Below are positions 7,366-16,304 of a stretch of DNA of 64,000 nt, piece after piece. How positions within the stretch are numbered: the first letter of the stretch is position 1; the number at the start of each line of letters is the position of its first letter. The DNA lies in contig NZ_NFMA01000012.1 of the NCBI RefSeq assembly GCF_002161175.1, positions 24,165-88,164 of the forward strand. Reading direction: 5' to 3'. The notes under the pieces are model-generated. The model saw nothing but the letters and a program-made list of their open reading frames with translations, searched no databases and was not told the origin of the DNA. The position numbers were made by a program, and so were the translations under genes. Source of the stretch: Flavonifractor sp. An100. GTDB taxonomy: Bacteria; Bacillota; Clostridia; Oscillospirales; Oscillospiraceae.

Positions 7366-8343
7366 ATGAAACACCTATACGCCTTGGCCCTGGTAACGGC
7401 TCTGCTGCTGTGCGCCTGCACCACCGGCGGAGAAAGCTCCCAGGTCCCCTCCTCCCATTCCTCCCAGGGGGTAAGCTCCTCCTCCCCCACCCAGGCCATT
7501 ACCATTGTGGATGACCTGGGCCGGACGGTGACGGTGGAAGAGCGCCCCCAGCGGGTGGCGGCTCTGATCGGCAGCTTTGCCGACGTCTGGTGTCTGGCAG
7601 GGGGGGCGGACACCCTGGCCGCCACCGCCAATGACGCCTGGACCTCCTTCGAGGGGCTGCCTCTGGATGGGGTGGTCAATCTGGGGGCATCCAAGGACCT
7701 GAGCCTGGAGACCTTGATTGCATCGGAGCCGGATCTGATCGTGGCCAGCTGCAACACCGCTCTGGATCTGGAGCTGCTTCCCACCTTTGAGAAAATGGGG
7801 ATTCCCGCCGCTTATTTTGAGGTCAGCACCTTTGAACAGTACCTGTCTATGCTGGAGCGCTGCACCCTCCTTACCGGCGATGCCCAGGCCTACGAAGAAA
7901 ACGGCATGGCCGTCCGTCAGCAGGTGGAGGACGCTATTGCCCGGGTCGACGGGTCTGCGCCCACCGTGCTGTATATCCGGGTCTCCAGCTCGGGCTGTAA
8001 GGTGAAAAACAGTCAGGACAACGTGCTGGGAGAGATGCTCGCCGCCCTGGGTTGCGTAAACATCGCCGACCAGGAGGACTCCCTGCTGGAGGATTTGAGC
8101 ATGGAGGTCATTATGGAGGAGGACCCGGACTACATTTTTCTGGTCTATCAAAGCGCCGACCCCTCGGTGGCCCAGGCGGTGGCCGACGAGATGCTGCGGT
8201 CCAACCCGGCCTGGGGGACCTTACGGGCCGTTCAGGAGGGACGGTGCTATGTGATGGAGCAGAGCCTGTATAACCTAAAGCCGAATGCGCGCTGGGGGCA
8301 AGCCTATGAACAGCTGGCGGATATCTTATACCCGGCTGCGTGA
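7366..8343 (+). CDS. Iron-complex-type ABC transporter substrate-binding lipoprotein
   Basis: A 325-residue lipoprotein with a short signal peptide ending in LLLCAC (lipid-modified Cys18) and a Ser/Pro linker. The FecB/BtuF-type periplasmic domain starts at ITIVDDLGRTVTVEERPQRV and includes PDLIVASC and a C-terminal RWGQAYEQLADILYP. ATG 7366 follows AAAGGAAG. It binds a metal complex outside the membrane and hands it to the permease encoded at 8306-9328, whose start overlaps this gene's end. Lying between the siroheme-dependent reductase and siroheme synthase, it most plausibly feeds iron (or a tetrapyrrole) into the same pathway; the ligand is inference. Confidence 0.85.
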   Translation: MKHLYALALVTALLLCACTTGGESSQVPSSHSSQGVSSSSPTQAITIVDDLGRTVTVEERPQRVAALIGSFADVWCLAGGADTLAATANDAWTSFEGLPLDGVVNLGASKDLSLETLIASEPDLIVASCNTALDLELLPTFEKMGIPAAYFEVSTFEQYLSMLERCTLLTGDAQAYEENGMAVRQQVEDAIARVDGSAPTVLYIRVSSSGCKVKNSQDNVLGEMLAALGCVNIADQEDSLLEDLSMEVIMEEDPDYIFLVYQSADPSVAQAVADEMLRSNPAWGTLRAVQEGRCYVMEQSLYNLKPNARWGQAYEQLADILYPAA

Positions 8344-9328
8344 GCACCCGGGACGGGCCGCGGCAGTGCTGGCAGTCGTTACGGTCCTTTTAGCGGTGTG
8401 CAGCCTCTGTCTGGGCGCCGTGGAGCTTCACCCCGTTCAGGTTTTCACCGCCTTGTGGCGGCCAGGCACCGGTGATGTGGCCACCCATGTGGTCCTCTAT
8501 TCCCGTTTGCCCCGCACCTGCGGCAGTCTGCTGGCCGGGTCTGCCCTGGCGGTGGCCGGGGTGCTGATCCAAACGGTCCTGGCTAATCCCCTGGCCGCCC
8601 CCCATATCATCGGCGTCAATTCCGGCGCCGCCCTGGGGGTGACCCTATGCTGCGCCCTCCTTCCCGCCACCTCCCTCCAGCCCCTGGCTGCCTTTGCCGG
8701 TGCGATGGCTGGAGTGCTGCTGGTGCTCCTCTTCGCGGAAGCCACCGGTGCTTCCCGGATCACCCTGGTACTGGCCGGAGTGGCCATCTCCAGCATTTTC
8801 AGTGCCTTGATCGATGCGGTTATTACCTTTTATCCCGATGCTCTCATGGGATATTCCGATTTCCGCATGGGCGGGCTGGATGGGGTCACCATGGACAAGC
8901 TGGCTCCGGCCGCCCTGCTCATTGCCCTCAGTTTGGCCGCCGTTCTGGGCCTGACCGGCCTTTTGGACATTCTGGCCCTTGGGCCAGAGACCGCCCAGAG
9001 CCTGGGCGTGTCGGTTCGTCCCGTCCGTTTCGTGTTCCTGACCCTGGCTTCCGCTCTGGCCGGGGCGGCCGTCAGCTTCTGTGGGCTGGTGGGCTTTGTT
9101 GGGCTGCTGGTTCCCCATGCCGTGCGCTCTGTTGTGGGGGAGGACAGCCGCCCGCTGGTGGTCTGTTCCGCTCTGGGGGGAGCCTCCCTCATGACCCTGT
9201 GCGACCTGTTGGCCCGGTTGGTCGCTGCCCCCTTCGAGCTGCCGGTGGGAACCATTCTCAGCATTGTAGGCGGTCCCTTTTTCCTGTACCTTTTAATTCG
9301 ACAGCGAGGAGGTCGCACCCATGATTGA
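8306..9328 (+). CDS. FecCD-family ABC transporter permease
   Basis: A 340-residue membrane protein with about nine or ten hydrophobic segments. Family motifs include SRLPRTCGSLLAGSALAVAG, ANPLAAPHIIGVNSGAALG, SLGVSVRPVRF and GLVGFVGLLVPHAVR, typical of siderophore, heme and cobalamin importers. ATG 8306 has GGGGG upstream; an upstream ATG at 8285 gives 7 extra residues and a poorer site. It overlaps the preceding receptor gene by 38 bases and the ATPase gene by 8 bases, so the three are translated as a unit. Confidence 0.88.
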   Translation: MNSWRISYTRLREHPGRAAAVLAVVTVLLAVCSLCLGAVELHPVQVFTALWRPGTGDVATHVVLYSRLPRTCGSLLAGSALAVAGVLIQTVLANPLAAPHIIGVNSGAALGVTLCCALLPATSLQPLAAFAGAMAGVLLVLLFAEATGASRITLVLAGVAISSIFSALIDAVITFYPDALMGYSDFRMGGLDGVTMDKLAPAALLIALSLAAVLGLTGLLDILALGPETAQSLGVSVRPVRFVFLTLASALAGAAVSFCGLVGFVGLLVPHAVRSVVGEDSRPLVVCSALGGASLMTLCDLLARLVAAPFELPVGTILSIVGGPFFLYLLIRQRGGRTHD

Positions 9329-10097
9329 GCTTTGCGGCGTGGAGGCCGGCTACCACCGCCATCCCGTGCTCCAAGGCATCGACCTGCAGTTTTGTCCCGG
9401 TGAGGTCCTGGTGCTGGCCGGCCCCAACGGCAGCGGGAAAAGCACTCTTCTGCGAGCAGCCCTGGGTCTTCTTCCCTGTCAGAAGGGGGACGTCCTCTAT
9501 GATGGTGTCCCGCTCAGCAGTCTGACGCCCCGTCAGGTGGCCCTTCAGGCCGCTTTTCTCTCCCAGAGCCGGACAGTACCCAACATTACCGCCCGCCGTA
9601 TGGTGCTCCATGGCCGGTTTCCCCACCTGTCCTATCCCCGCCACTACCGCCCCGAGGACCACCGCATAGTTCAGCAGGCTCTGGAAGAGGTGGACGCCGC
9701 CGATCTGGCCGACCGCTGCGTGGCAGAGCTCAGCGGCGGGCAACGGCAAAAGGTATACCTTGCCATGGCCATCGCCCAGCAGACACCCACCATACTGATG
9801 GATGAGCCCACCACATTTTTGGACATTGCCCACCAACTGGGGACAATGCGGCTGGCCCAACGTCTGGCCCGCAGCGGAAAGGCCGTGGGAATGGTGCTGC
9901 ACGACCTTCCTCTGGCCCTGTCGGTGGCCCAGCGGCTGGCCATTCTGGAGAAAGGACAGCTGGTTTGCACCGGGACGCCGGAGGAGATCTATCAAAGCGG
10001 CATCTTAGAACGAGTATTTGGTGTCCGGCAGGGACGGGCCCAAACCGAAGATGGCTGGCAGTACTACTGCCAGCCGTTGGAGAAGGAGGAAGGTTAA
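9321..10097 (+). CDS. FecE-family ABC transporter ATP-binding protein
   Basis: A 258-residue ATPase with Walker A GPNGSGKST (about residues 34-42), signature ELSGGQRQK, Walker B PTILMDEPT and switch histidine in VLHDLPLA. AGGAGG precedes the ATG. It powers the permease encoded just upstream. Its TAA shares one base with the ATG of the siroheme synthase gene (TAATG at 10095-10099), which ties transporter and siroheme synthesis together translationally. Confidence 0.9.
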   Translation: MIELCGVEAGYHRHPVLQGIDLQFCPGEVLVLAGPNGSGKSTLLRAALGLLPCQKGDVLYDGVPLSSLTPRQVALQAAFLSQSRTVPNITARRMVLHGRFPHLSYPRHYRPEDHRIVQQALEEVDAADLADRCVAELSGGQRQKVYLAMAIAQQTPTILMDEPTTFLDIAHQLGTMRLAQRLARSGKAVGMVLHDLPLALSVAQRLAILEKGQLVCTGTPEEIYQSGILERVFGVRQGRAQTEDGWQYYCQPLEKEEG

Positions 10098-11467
10098 TGG
10101 CCTGGTTTCCATTTTTTGTCTCCCTGGAGGGTGCCTCCGGCCTACTGGTGGGAGGCGGCCGGGTGGCCCTGCGGAAGGTGGAAAAATTGCTCAGCTATGG
10201 TCCCCATCTCACCGTGATTGCCCCAGACATATGCCCGGAGCTGGAGCAGTTGGCCACTACCTCCCCAGTGACGCTGCAGCGCCGCCCCTTCGAGGAGTAT
10301 GACCTGGATCAAGAGCTTATTTTTGTGATTGCCGCCACCGGGGACCGGGAGTTGAATCATCGCATTGCGCAGCTCTGCCGCCAGCGCCGGATTTTGGTCA
10401 ACGTGGTAGACGACCTCCAGGCCTGCGACTTTCTGTTTCCCGCTCTGGTCCAGCGTGGACGGCTGTCTGTGGGCATCTCCACCGGAGGAGCCAGCCCCAG
10501 CGCTGCCATCTGGCTGAAAGAAGCCATTGAACGGCTTTTGCCCGAAAATTTTGCCGGGCTATTAGACCGGTTGGCCAACCGCCGGGCCGCGCAGAAGGCG
10601 GAATGGGAAGATGCCGCAGGCCGGGAAGCTGCATTCCGGCGGGAATTTCAGCAGGAACTAGCCGCCTCAGGGCAGGAGTCTTCCCCCCACACCGCGGGGC
10701 GGGTGGCCCTGGTGGGGGCGGGATGCGGAAAAGCGGATCTCATCACCCTGCGGGGGCTGCGCCTGCTAAACCAGTGCAAGGCTGTGGTCTACGATGATCT
10801 CATTGACGCAGAGCTGCTCCAACAGGTGCCATCCCACGCCCAGCGAGTCTATGTGGGCAAGCGCAGCGGACGACAGGGGGTGACCCAGGAGGAGATCAAC
10901 CAACTGCTCATCGATCTGGCTCAAAAGGACGGCCTGGTGGTGCGTCTCAAAGGCGGAGACCCCTTTGTTTTCGGGCGGGGTGGCGAGGAAATTCTGGCTC
11001 TACAGCAGGCTGGCGTTGACTTTGAAGTGGTACCTGGTATTTCCTCGGCCATTGCCATTCCCGCTGAGGCGGGTATTCCGGTCACCCATCGCGCTATGAG
11101 CCGCTCCCTTCACATTATCACTGCCCACACCCTCCCGGGAGAACAGCCAGATTTTCGCCGCTATGGGGCCTTGGACGGCACCCTCGTTTTCCTCATGGGG
11201 CTACAGCGCCTATCTGAGATCGCTCAGGGCCTGATGGATGGCGGCATGGATGGCAGTACCCCGGTAGCTGTGATCAGCGGAGGCAACGCCCCCCACTGTG
11301 CCGCGGTACGCGCTCCCCTGTCCGGTATTGCGTCAGCAGCTCGCCAAGCCGAAATACAGCCTCCCGCCGTCATCGTTGTAGGTGAGACGGCAGCTCTGAA
11401 TTTGACAGCCACCTTCAAGACATTACCTGTTCCCATTCCTCTCTTCACCGAGACCGATTTGTTCTAA
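10097..11467 (+). CDS. cysG: Fused siroheme synthase: precorrin-2 dehydrogenase (Met8-like) plus uroporphyrinogen-III C-methyltransferase
   Basis: A 456-residue two-domain protein. Residues 1-200 are Met8/CysG-N-like (LLVGGGRVALRKVEKLL NAD-binding loop, then ILVNVVDDLQACDFLFPALV and GGASPSAAIWLKEAIE). Residues about 205-456 are a SUMT methyltransferase (VALVGAGCGKADLITLRGL, VVYDDLI, VRLKGGDPFVFGRGGEE, VPGISSAIAIPAEAGIPVTHR). It makes precorrin-2 and oxidises it to sirohydrochlorin; the N-domain may also insert iron, as in E. coli CysG. The domain order is the same as in enterobacterial CysG. It supplies cofactor for the siroheme domain of the protein at 4602-7172. Start coupled to the ATPase stop. 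Confidence 0.88.
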   Translation: MAWFPFFVSLEGASGLLVGGGRVALRKVEKLLSYGPHLTVIAPDICPELEQLATTSPVTLQRRPFEEYDLDQELIFVIAATGDRELNHRIAQLCRQRRILVNVVDDLQACDFLFPALVQRGRLSVGISTGGASPSAAIWLKEAIERLLPENFAGLLDRLANRRAAQKAEWEDAAGREAAFRREFQQELAASGQESSPHTAGRVALVGAGCGKADLITLRGLRLLNQCKAVVYDDLIDAELLQQVPSHAQRVYVGKRSGRQGVTQEEINQLLIDLAQKDGLVVRLKGGDPFVFGRGGEEILALQQAGVDFEVVPGISSAIAIPAEAGIPVTHRAMSRSLHIITAHTLPGEQPDFRRYGALDGTLVFLMGLQRLSEIAQGLMDGGMDGSTPVAVISGGNAPHCAAVRAPLSGIASAARQAEIQPPAVIVVGETAALNLTATFKTLPVPIPLFTETDLF

Positions 11468-11682
11468 GATGACCTTTCTCTCTCCTTGACGCCACTATTG
11501 AACTGATCAGGGAGAGCTGGCTGGATCTACCTTCCTCTTTACCAAGGCTCAGAAGGCTTTTGATTTTGTGGATTTCGTTTCCTCTATTCGGCAGAGTTCC
11601 CTTATCTTTAATAGGTAACGGATACAGACATGCCCTGTTATTCCAAACCGGAACATGATCTGATCCTCTAGCCGCAGCCTAA

Positions 11683-11727
11683 ATAAACGCAACATATTAT
11701 CCGATTGAGATAATACGTTGCGTTTAT
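11683..11727. terminator. AT-rich hairpin, probable terminator, in the 341-base gap after cysG
   Basis: An 18-bp inverted repeat (11683-11700 with 11710-11727, one G-U pair) surrounds a 9-base loop and is followed by TATTTTATA. The gap 11468-11808 shows no credible gene. The hairpin probably ends transcripts coming from the siroheme operon. Confidence 0.6.
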
Positions 11728-11808
11728 ATTTTATACAATTGGACTGCCCTGCAAAGGCGGGAGTGGCATTTCGAAATCAGCCTTTTTCTCCCCTTCTCCC
11801 TCCTTTGA

Positions 11809-12200
11809 TTACACCATAGACAGATCGTCGTCCTTCATACACAGATGGACAGCACCGATTTTGAAGGTCTGCGGCAGGGCCAGAATATTGGGGTTGGGAC
11901 CGACAAACTTCTTTTTGGCGTCCTCCAGAGCCTCCTCGAAGGTAGCCCGGGTCTTCAGTCCCATGCTGCGGGCAATGCCTGGTTCCTGAGCTCCCACAAT
12001 ATAGATGGCACTGATGTTCATCTCGGCGACGTGGCTGCAGGCCATCATGGAGAAGCCGTGAAAGGGGTGGAAGGCATTGGCAAAACGGTACTTGCGGATG
12101 CACTCCTCGTTGGTGGCAAAGTATTCCCCATACCGGTTCATGTCAGGCAGGGTCTGCACCATCTGGATGGGGTTGGTACCCATGCCGTTGCCGTATCCTG
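11809..12200 (-). pseudogene. LarA/DUF2088-like protein, C-terminal fragment only
   Basis: About 130 codons remain, from GYGNGMGTNPIQMVQTLPD to the stop at 11809. The segment IYIVGAQEPGIARSMGL, then TFEEALEDAKKK..GPNPNILALPQT, resembles the end of nickel-dependent lactate-racemase-like (DUF2088) proteins, which are normally over 400 residues. The N-terminal two thirds and the start are missing. Upstream of about 12200 the frame runs antisense through a LacI-type gene, so the open frame to 12369 is not genuine. The break coincides with the head of the LacI fragment, indicating a deletion between two divergent genes. The family call is moderate. Confidence 0.55.
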
Positions 12201-13151
12201 AATGATCCCAGTGACAGCTTTGCCAAACCCGAAACCAGAAATAAGGTTTGGAAAATCGTGGAAACCTATAACTATGTTCCAAACGCCGCTGCACGCAATT
12301 TAAAATCCCGAGCCCCGCAAAAATCATCCTTTTCCATCGCCTGCTTCGTCTCCCACACCAGAAATTCAAACGAAAACCCCTTTTTCTCTCAGATGACCCG
12401 CTCCATCGAACAGGCCGCCGTGCAAAGGGGCTTTACACTGTCCTTTTATTTCACAAACTTTACCACTGAGGACCCCTATATCTTAGAACAGGTCCGCAGC
12501 CTCAATGTCAATGGGGCCGTATGTATCGGCCGTTTCCAAGACAAAAATGCCCTGGATTTTTTGAAAAAGCAGTTTAAAAACATCGTTTACGTTGCTCTAT
12601 CTTCTGTGGATACCCAAATGGACCAGGTTATTTGTGACGGATATCAAGCCGCATTGTCCGCCATGAACTATCTGGTGGAAAAGGGACACCGTTCCATTGC
12701 ATACATAGGAAGCGGACTGACGGAACGCCGCTTCCGGGCATACCAGGCCGCGATACAAACCCATAAGCTCCCCCACTCCTCCTCCATGATCTGCTTTTGT
12801 GAATACGATGGATTCAGCGGACACCAAGCCGCCGAACGCCTCCTAAGGCAAAACAAAACCCTCCCATCCGCCATTTTTTGCGCCAATGACAACACCGCAA
12901 TTGCCGTTATGCGCTGCCTTCAGGAGCACAACATTCGCATTCCCCAAGATATCTCTCTTATGAGCATTGATGATGTTACTATGTCTGGTATGGTCACCCC
13001 CGCATTGACCACGATCCATGTGCCTAAGGAAGAGATGGGACAGGTGGCCATTGAAGTGTTGGAAAGCCGTCTCATTAAGCGCCACTCCATTCCTTTAAAG
13101 AGCGAGCTGCCTTATAAAATTGTCGTGCGTGAAACTGTGAAGAAGCTATAA
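12192..13151 (+). pseudogene. LacI-family regulator lacking the start of its DNA-binding domain
   Basis: Reading in frame upstream of the GTG at 12258 gives RILNDPSDSFAKPETRNKVW, which is the second half of a LacI HTH and hinge. Before that, at about 12192-12200, the frame turns into antisense LarA-like sequence, so the first 20 or so residues (recognition helix included) are gone. The rest is an intact periplasmic-binding-protein-like domain (NYLVEKGHRSIAYIGS, PSAIFCANDNTAIAVM, PALTTIHVPKEEMG). Translation from GTG 12258 would give a 297-residue protein that could bind ligand but not DNA. It probably once controlled the neighbouring catabolic genes. Confidence 0.75.
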
Positions 13152-13188
13152 AAGCGAGGCGTCTCCCAAGATGGAAGACGCCTCGCTT
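13152..13188. terminator. Bidirectional terminator between the LacI fragment and the radical SAM gene
   Basis: A 13-bp perfect inverted repeat (AAGCGAGGCGTCT, 13152-13164, with 13176-13188), with A residues before and T residues after, sits between convergent genes. Confidence 0.8.
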
Positions 13189-13198
13189 CTGCTCTATG

Positions 13199-14368
13199 TT
13201 ATAAATTTCTCTGCCTGTTCAAAATCAGCTGTACCGCCTGGTATAGCTCTCTCTTGCGCTGGGTAAAAAAGGAAAAATATGCCTGACAGTAATAATTGAG
13301 ATCAATTTCTCCCCCTTCCAACACTTCCCGGTCTCTCCGGCACCCATTTCTGCAAATGGGACAGACCGGACACTCCTTACAACGCTGAGGAACCCGGTGG
13401 GATTGTTCCACAAATCTGCGGGCTACTTCCGACCGTTCCATCTCTTCCAAGGGCTGCTTCCCCACCGTTCCCAGACGCCATTCATCCAACACGTAAAAAT
13501 CACAGGGGTAAACGCCCCCATCCCCTTCTATGACAAATTGTATGGAGCAGCGCCCCGACATGTTACACGCTTCCGGAGGATTCCCCATCAGCATGGATAC
13601 CCAGTTATCAATATGGCGGACGCTGACATAATGCCCCTTTTTCAGGTCTTGGAACCACAAATCAAAGATTTGTATCAGAAAATCTCCATATTCTTCCGCG
13701 GACAAATGGTAGGGTTCCAATCCCCGCTGCTGATCCAGGGGCTCAAGGCAGGGGATAAATTGCAGCCATTGGAATCTTTGCTTTTTAAAAAACTGATATA
13801 TTTTTTGGATAGACCGGGCATTTTTCCCTGTAACCACACAGAGAATATTATAGTCCACATGGAATTTCTCTAGAATTTGAACGCTTCGCATCACTCGGCT
13901 CCAGCTCCCTTTCCCATCCGGAAAGGTCCGGTTTCGATCATGGAGCTCTGCCGGACCGTCCAGAGACAGCCCCACCAGAAAATGGTGCTTGGCAAAAAAC
14001 TCTGCCCACGCTTTGTCCACACAAATTCCATTGGTCTGAATGGCATTGTGGATTTCCACCCCCGGGCGGCGATATCGTTCCTCCAATTTAACCACCCGTT
14101 GATAAAAATCCAGCCCCGCCAACGTCGGCTCTCCGCCTTGAAACGCAAAGGAACAGCTGCCCTCCGCATATTCCATCGCTGATGCAATCACGGTTTCCAT
14201 CATTTCAAGGGAAAGCATTCCTTCGTAGCTTTTTTCCCGGTGATTGGCCACATCCCGGTAGAAACAGTACTTGCATTGCAAGTTGCAGGCCGAGGACGCA
14301 GGTTTGATTAAAATACTTACCGCAGGCACACAACCATCTCCCCATCCCTGTCCGTCCAAACAGGTCAT
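13199..14368 (-). CDS. Anaerobic sulfatase-maturase-type radical SAM/SPASM protein
   Basis: A 389-residue protein. Cys28/32/35 in CNLQCKYCFYRD form the CX3CX2C radical SAM cluster; FQGGEPTLAG binds SAM; LSLDGPAELHDRNR and the Cys-rich C-terminus (CNMSGRC, CDFYVLDEWRLG, CKECPVCPICRNGC) match the auxiliary-cluster region of anSME enzymes, which oxidise a Cys or Ser to formylglycine in sulfatases. ATG 14368 is used; a TTG at 14374 is also possible and no clear ribosome site is visible. TATTATAAT-like sequence lies just upstream. No sulfatase is encoded in this window, so the client protein is elsewhere or not a sulfatase. Confidence 0.8.
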   Translation of the reverse strand: MTCLDGQGWGDGCVPAVSILIKPASSACNLQCKYCFYRDVANHREKSYEGMLSLEMMETVIASAMEYAEGSCSFAFQGGEPTLAGLDFYQRVVKLEERYRRPGVEIHNAIQTNGICVDKAWAEFFAKHHFLVGLSLDGPAELHDRNRTFPDGKGSWSRVMRSVQILEKFHVDYNILCVVTGKNARSIQKIYQFFKKQRFQWLQFIPCLEPLDQQRGLEPYHLSAEEYGDFLIQIFDLWFQDLKKGHYVSVRHIDNWVSMLMGNPPEACNMSGRCSIQFVIEGDGGVYPCDFYVLDEWRLGTVGKQPLEEMERSEVARRFVEQSHRVPQRCKECPVCPICRNGCRRDREVLEGGEIDLNYYCQAYFSFFTQRKRELYQAVQLILNRQRNL

Positions 14369-14537
14369 ACGCAAAAATTGATATTATTATAATAGAGTTC
14401 CATCTCCATAATCAAGCACCGTTTTAAAATAGAGAACATAATCTCTTTCCCGCCGCCATAACCCACCGTTCCAGAGCCATTGGGCAGCTGTACCGAACTG
14501 TCATTTTCTCTCCCGGCCCATCATCCTCGCACAAAAC

Positions 14538-14570
14538 AACCCCCCAGCTCTCCGACAAGCCAGGGGGTTG
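14538..14570 (-). terminator. GC-rich hairpin downstream of the amidase remnant
   Basis: CAACCCCC (from 14538) pairs with GGGGGTTG (to 14570). Read on the minus strand it is followed by TTGTTTTG, so it may end transcripts of the dapA-like operon. The surrounding gap 14369-14661 shows no gene. Confidence 0.5.
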
Positions 14571-14661
14571 CAAAAAACAGGAAGCCGCGGTGTCACACAA
14601 AAATGGATTTATCCTATTCCGACCATCCGCTCCTACCACCAAAGGAAAGCTGCCTTCCCGA

Positions 14662-14905
14662 TTATCCAGGGAAGCTGGGAGCGCGTCTGGCTTTTGTGGC
14701 CTGTTCAAAGGCATAGGCAGCCCCAATCAGAAGCGGCTCACTAAAGGGACGTCCTACAAACGTCATGCCAAACGGCATACGGTCTGAACTATACCCGGCC
14801 GGCACCGTAATGGACGGATAGCCCGAAATGGGCGAGCAATCCGTGATGCCCGGGCAAATCAGGATATCCACATTGTAGTCTGTAAAAATCCGATCCAGAC
14901 CTTTG
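14662..14905 (-). pseudogene. Amidase-signature family protein, C-terminal remnant
   Basis: About 80 codons from LDRIFTDYNVDILICPG through GYPSITVPAGY and MPFGMTFVGRPFSEPLLIG to a TAA at 14662-14664. These are the typical last strands and helix of amidase-signature enzymes (normally 450-500 residues), where G.P....PAG......P.G..FVG....E..L...A...EQ is conserved. The catalytic Ser-Ser-Lys region is absent. It lies directly downstream of the flavoprotein gene on the same strand, so it is the tail of a lost third gene of that operon. Confidence 0.7.
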
Positions 14906-14921
14906 TCTGAATCGGATTTTT
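14884..14921. terminator. Terminator-like hairpin at the end of the CoADR-like gene
   Basis: A 17-bp inverted repeat (14884-14900 with 14905-14921, one G-U pair) begins with AAAAA and ends with TTTTT, so it could work in both directions. Its left arm falls inside the amidase remnant, which supports a rearrangement at this spot. Confidence 0.65.
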
Positions 14922-14942
14922 GTTGTTTTTGTACTAAGTTTG

Positions 14943-16298
14943 TTATGGATGGACCAATTTGATCGCCTGGCTGGCAGCAATCAAAATCGGGTCGTATACC
15001 GGCGCCACAGGAGGCGCGTAGACCAGATCCAATTCATTTATTTGAGCCACCGTCATGCCGGCAGTAATGGCTGTCGCAAACACATTTACGCGCCCGGCCA
15101 CGGTAGACCCGCCGATGACCTGGGCTCCTAACAGACGTCCGGAGCTCTGGTCCACCACAAGACAGATCTGCGTATCTGTCCCCCCCGGATAATAGGAGGC
15201 CCGGTCCCGCTTGCGGATGATGGTGGAAGCCACCTGATATCCCGCCGCACGGGCCTGTTCCTGGCTCAGTCCGGTAGCAGCAATGTAAAGCTGAAATACC
15301 TTTGTCACCATGGAACCCAACACGCCCGGGAAGGAGGCTTCCTCCCCAGCCAGGCTGCCGCCCGCCACACGCCCCTGCTTGTTAGCCGTGGTGCCCAGCG
15401 GCACATATACCGCTTCTCCCGTGATGAGATGCTTCATCTCCACACAGTCACCACAGGCCCAGATAGACGGATCGCTGGTACGTTGGTGCTCATCCACCAC
15501 AATGCCGCCCTTGAATCCCAGCTTCAGCCCACAGGCTGCGGCCAGTTGGCTGGCAGGCCGGACTCCCACAGACGCCAGCACCCCATCCACAGGGATCTGT
15601 TCTCTCTGAGCGGTTTCAATCCCGGTGACCACCCCATCCGAGCCAAGGATACGGGACACCTCTGTGCCAATATGGAGATGGACCCCATTCTCCGCAAGAG
15701 TTTGTGCCACCACAGCAGAAAAGGATTCCTCCAAAAACGGAAGCAGACGAGGCAATTGCTCAAACACATGGACTTCCACTCCGGCCTGCGTCAATTCCTC
15801 CGCCATTTCCAGGCCAATGAATCCGCCGCCCAAAATAGCAATGTGTTTTTTCTGGGTAATGGCATCCTTGAGATAAATGCCGTCCTCCACCGTGCGCAGA
15901 TAATATACCCCTTCCAAATCCATGCCAGGCAGGGGCAGACGGATGGGGGACGCGCCGGTGGCGATCACCAACTTGTCGTAGGGGCGCTGAAATTGGCGTC
16001 CGGACTCCAAATCGGTTACCGACACCACCTTATTCTCCCGGTCAATCGCCGTCACTTCATGGCGGGTATAGGTGGGGATCCCCCGCTTTTGGGACATTTC
16101 CTCAGGGAAAAGGGACACCAGCTCATTAGGGTCCTCGATCATGCCGCCCACAAAATAGGGCAAGCCACAGGCACCGTAGCTAATAAACCCGGTGCGCTCA
16201 TAAACCTCGATTTCCAGGTCCGGGCGAACTCGCTTAGCCTTGGAGGCGGCGCTTAACCCAGCAGCCGTCCCTCCAATGACAACAACTTTTTCACCCAT
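14943..16298 (-). CDS. CoA-disulfide-reductase/NADH-oxidase family flavoprotein
   Basis: A 451-residue FAD- and NAD(P)H-dependent oxidoreductase. It has VVIGGTAAGLSAASKAKR at the N-terminus, redox Cys44 in YGACGLPYF, a second nucleotide loop IAILGGGFIGLEMAEEL, the FAD motif ACGDCVEM, and the C-terminal dimerisation domain ending YAPPVAPVYDPI. It is related to residues 1-450 of the fusion at 4602-7172 but lacks the extra domains. It lies 6 bases after the DapA-like gene and is in its operon. A role in recycling a small thiol or in oxygen defence is likely; the physiological disulfide is unknown. Confidence 0.8.
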   Translation of the reverse strand: MGEKVVVIGGTAAGLSAASKAKRVRPDLEIEVYERTGFISYGACGLPYFVGGMIEDPNELVSLFPEEMSQKRGIPTYTRHEVTAIDRENKVVSVTDLESGRQFQRPYDKLVIATGASPIRLPLPGMDLEGVYYLRTVEDGIYLKDAITQKKHIAILGGGFIGLEMAEELTQAGVEVHVFEQLPRLLPFLEESFSAVVAQTLAENGVHLHIGTEVSRILGSDGVVTGIETAQREQIPVDGVLASVGVRPASQLAAACGLKLGFKGGIVVDEHQRTSDPSIWACGDCVEMKHLITGEAVYVPLGTTANKQGRVAGGSLAGEEASFPGVLGSMVTKVFQLYIAATGLSQEQARAAGYQVASTIIRKRDRASYYPGGTDTQICLVVDQSSGRLLGAQVIGGSTVAGRVNVFATAITAGMTVAQINELDLVYAPPVAPVYDPILIAASQAIKLVHP

Positions 16299-16304
16299 CG
16301 GTAC

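Noticed and set aside
11809..12369. Full 186-codon LarA-like gene
   Set aside because: Family sequence begins only at about 12200; the first 56 codons are antisense of the LacI gene.
12258..13151. Complete LacI regulator from GTG 12258
   Set aside because: The frame upstream encodes the second half of a LacI HTH and then breaks, so the DNA-binding domain is incomplete.
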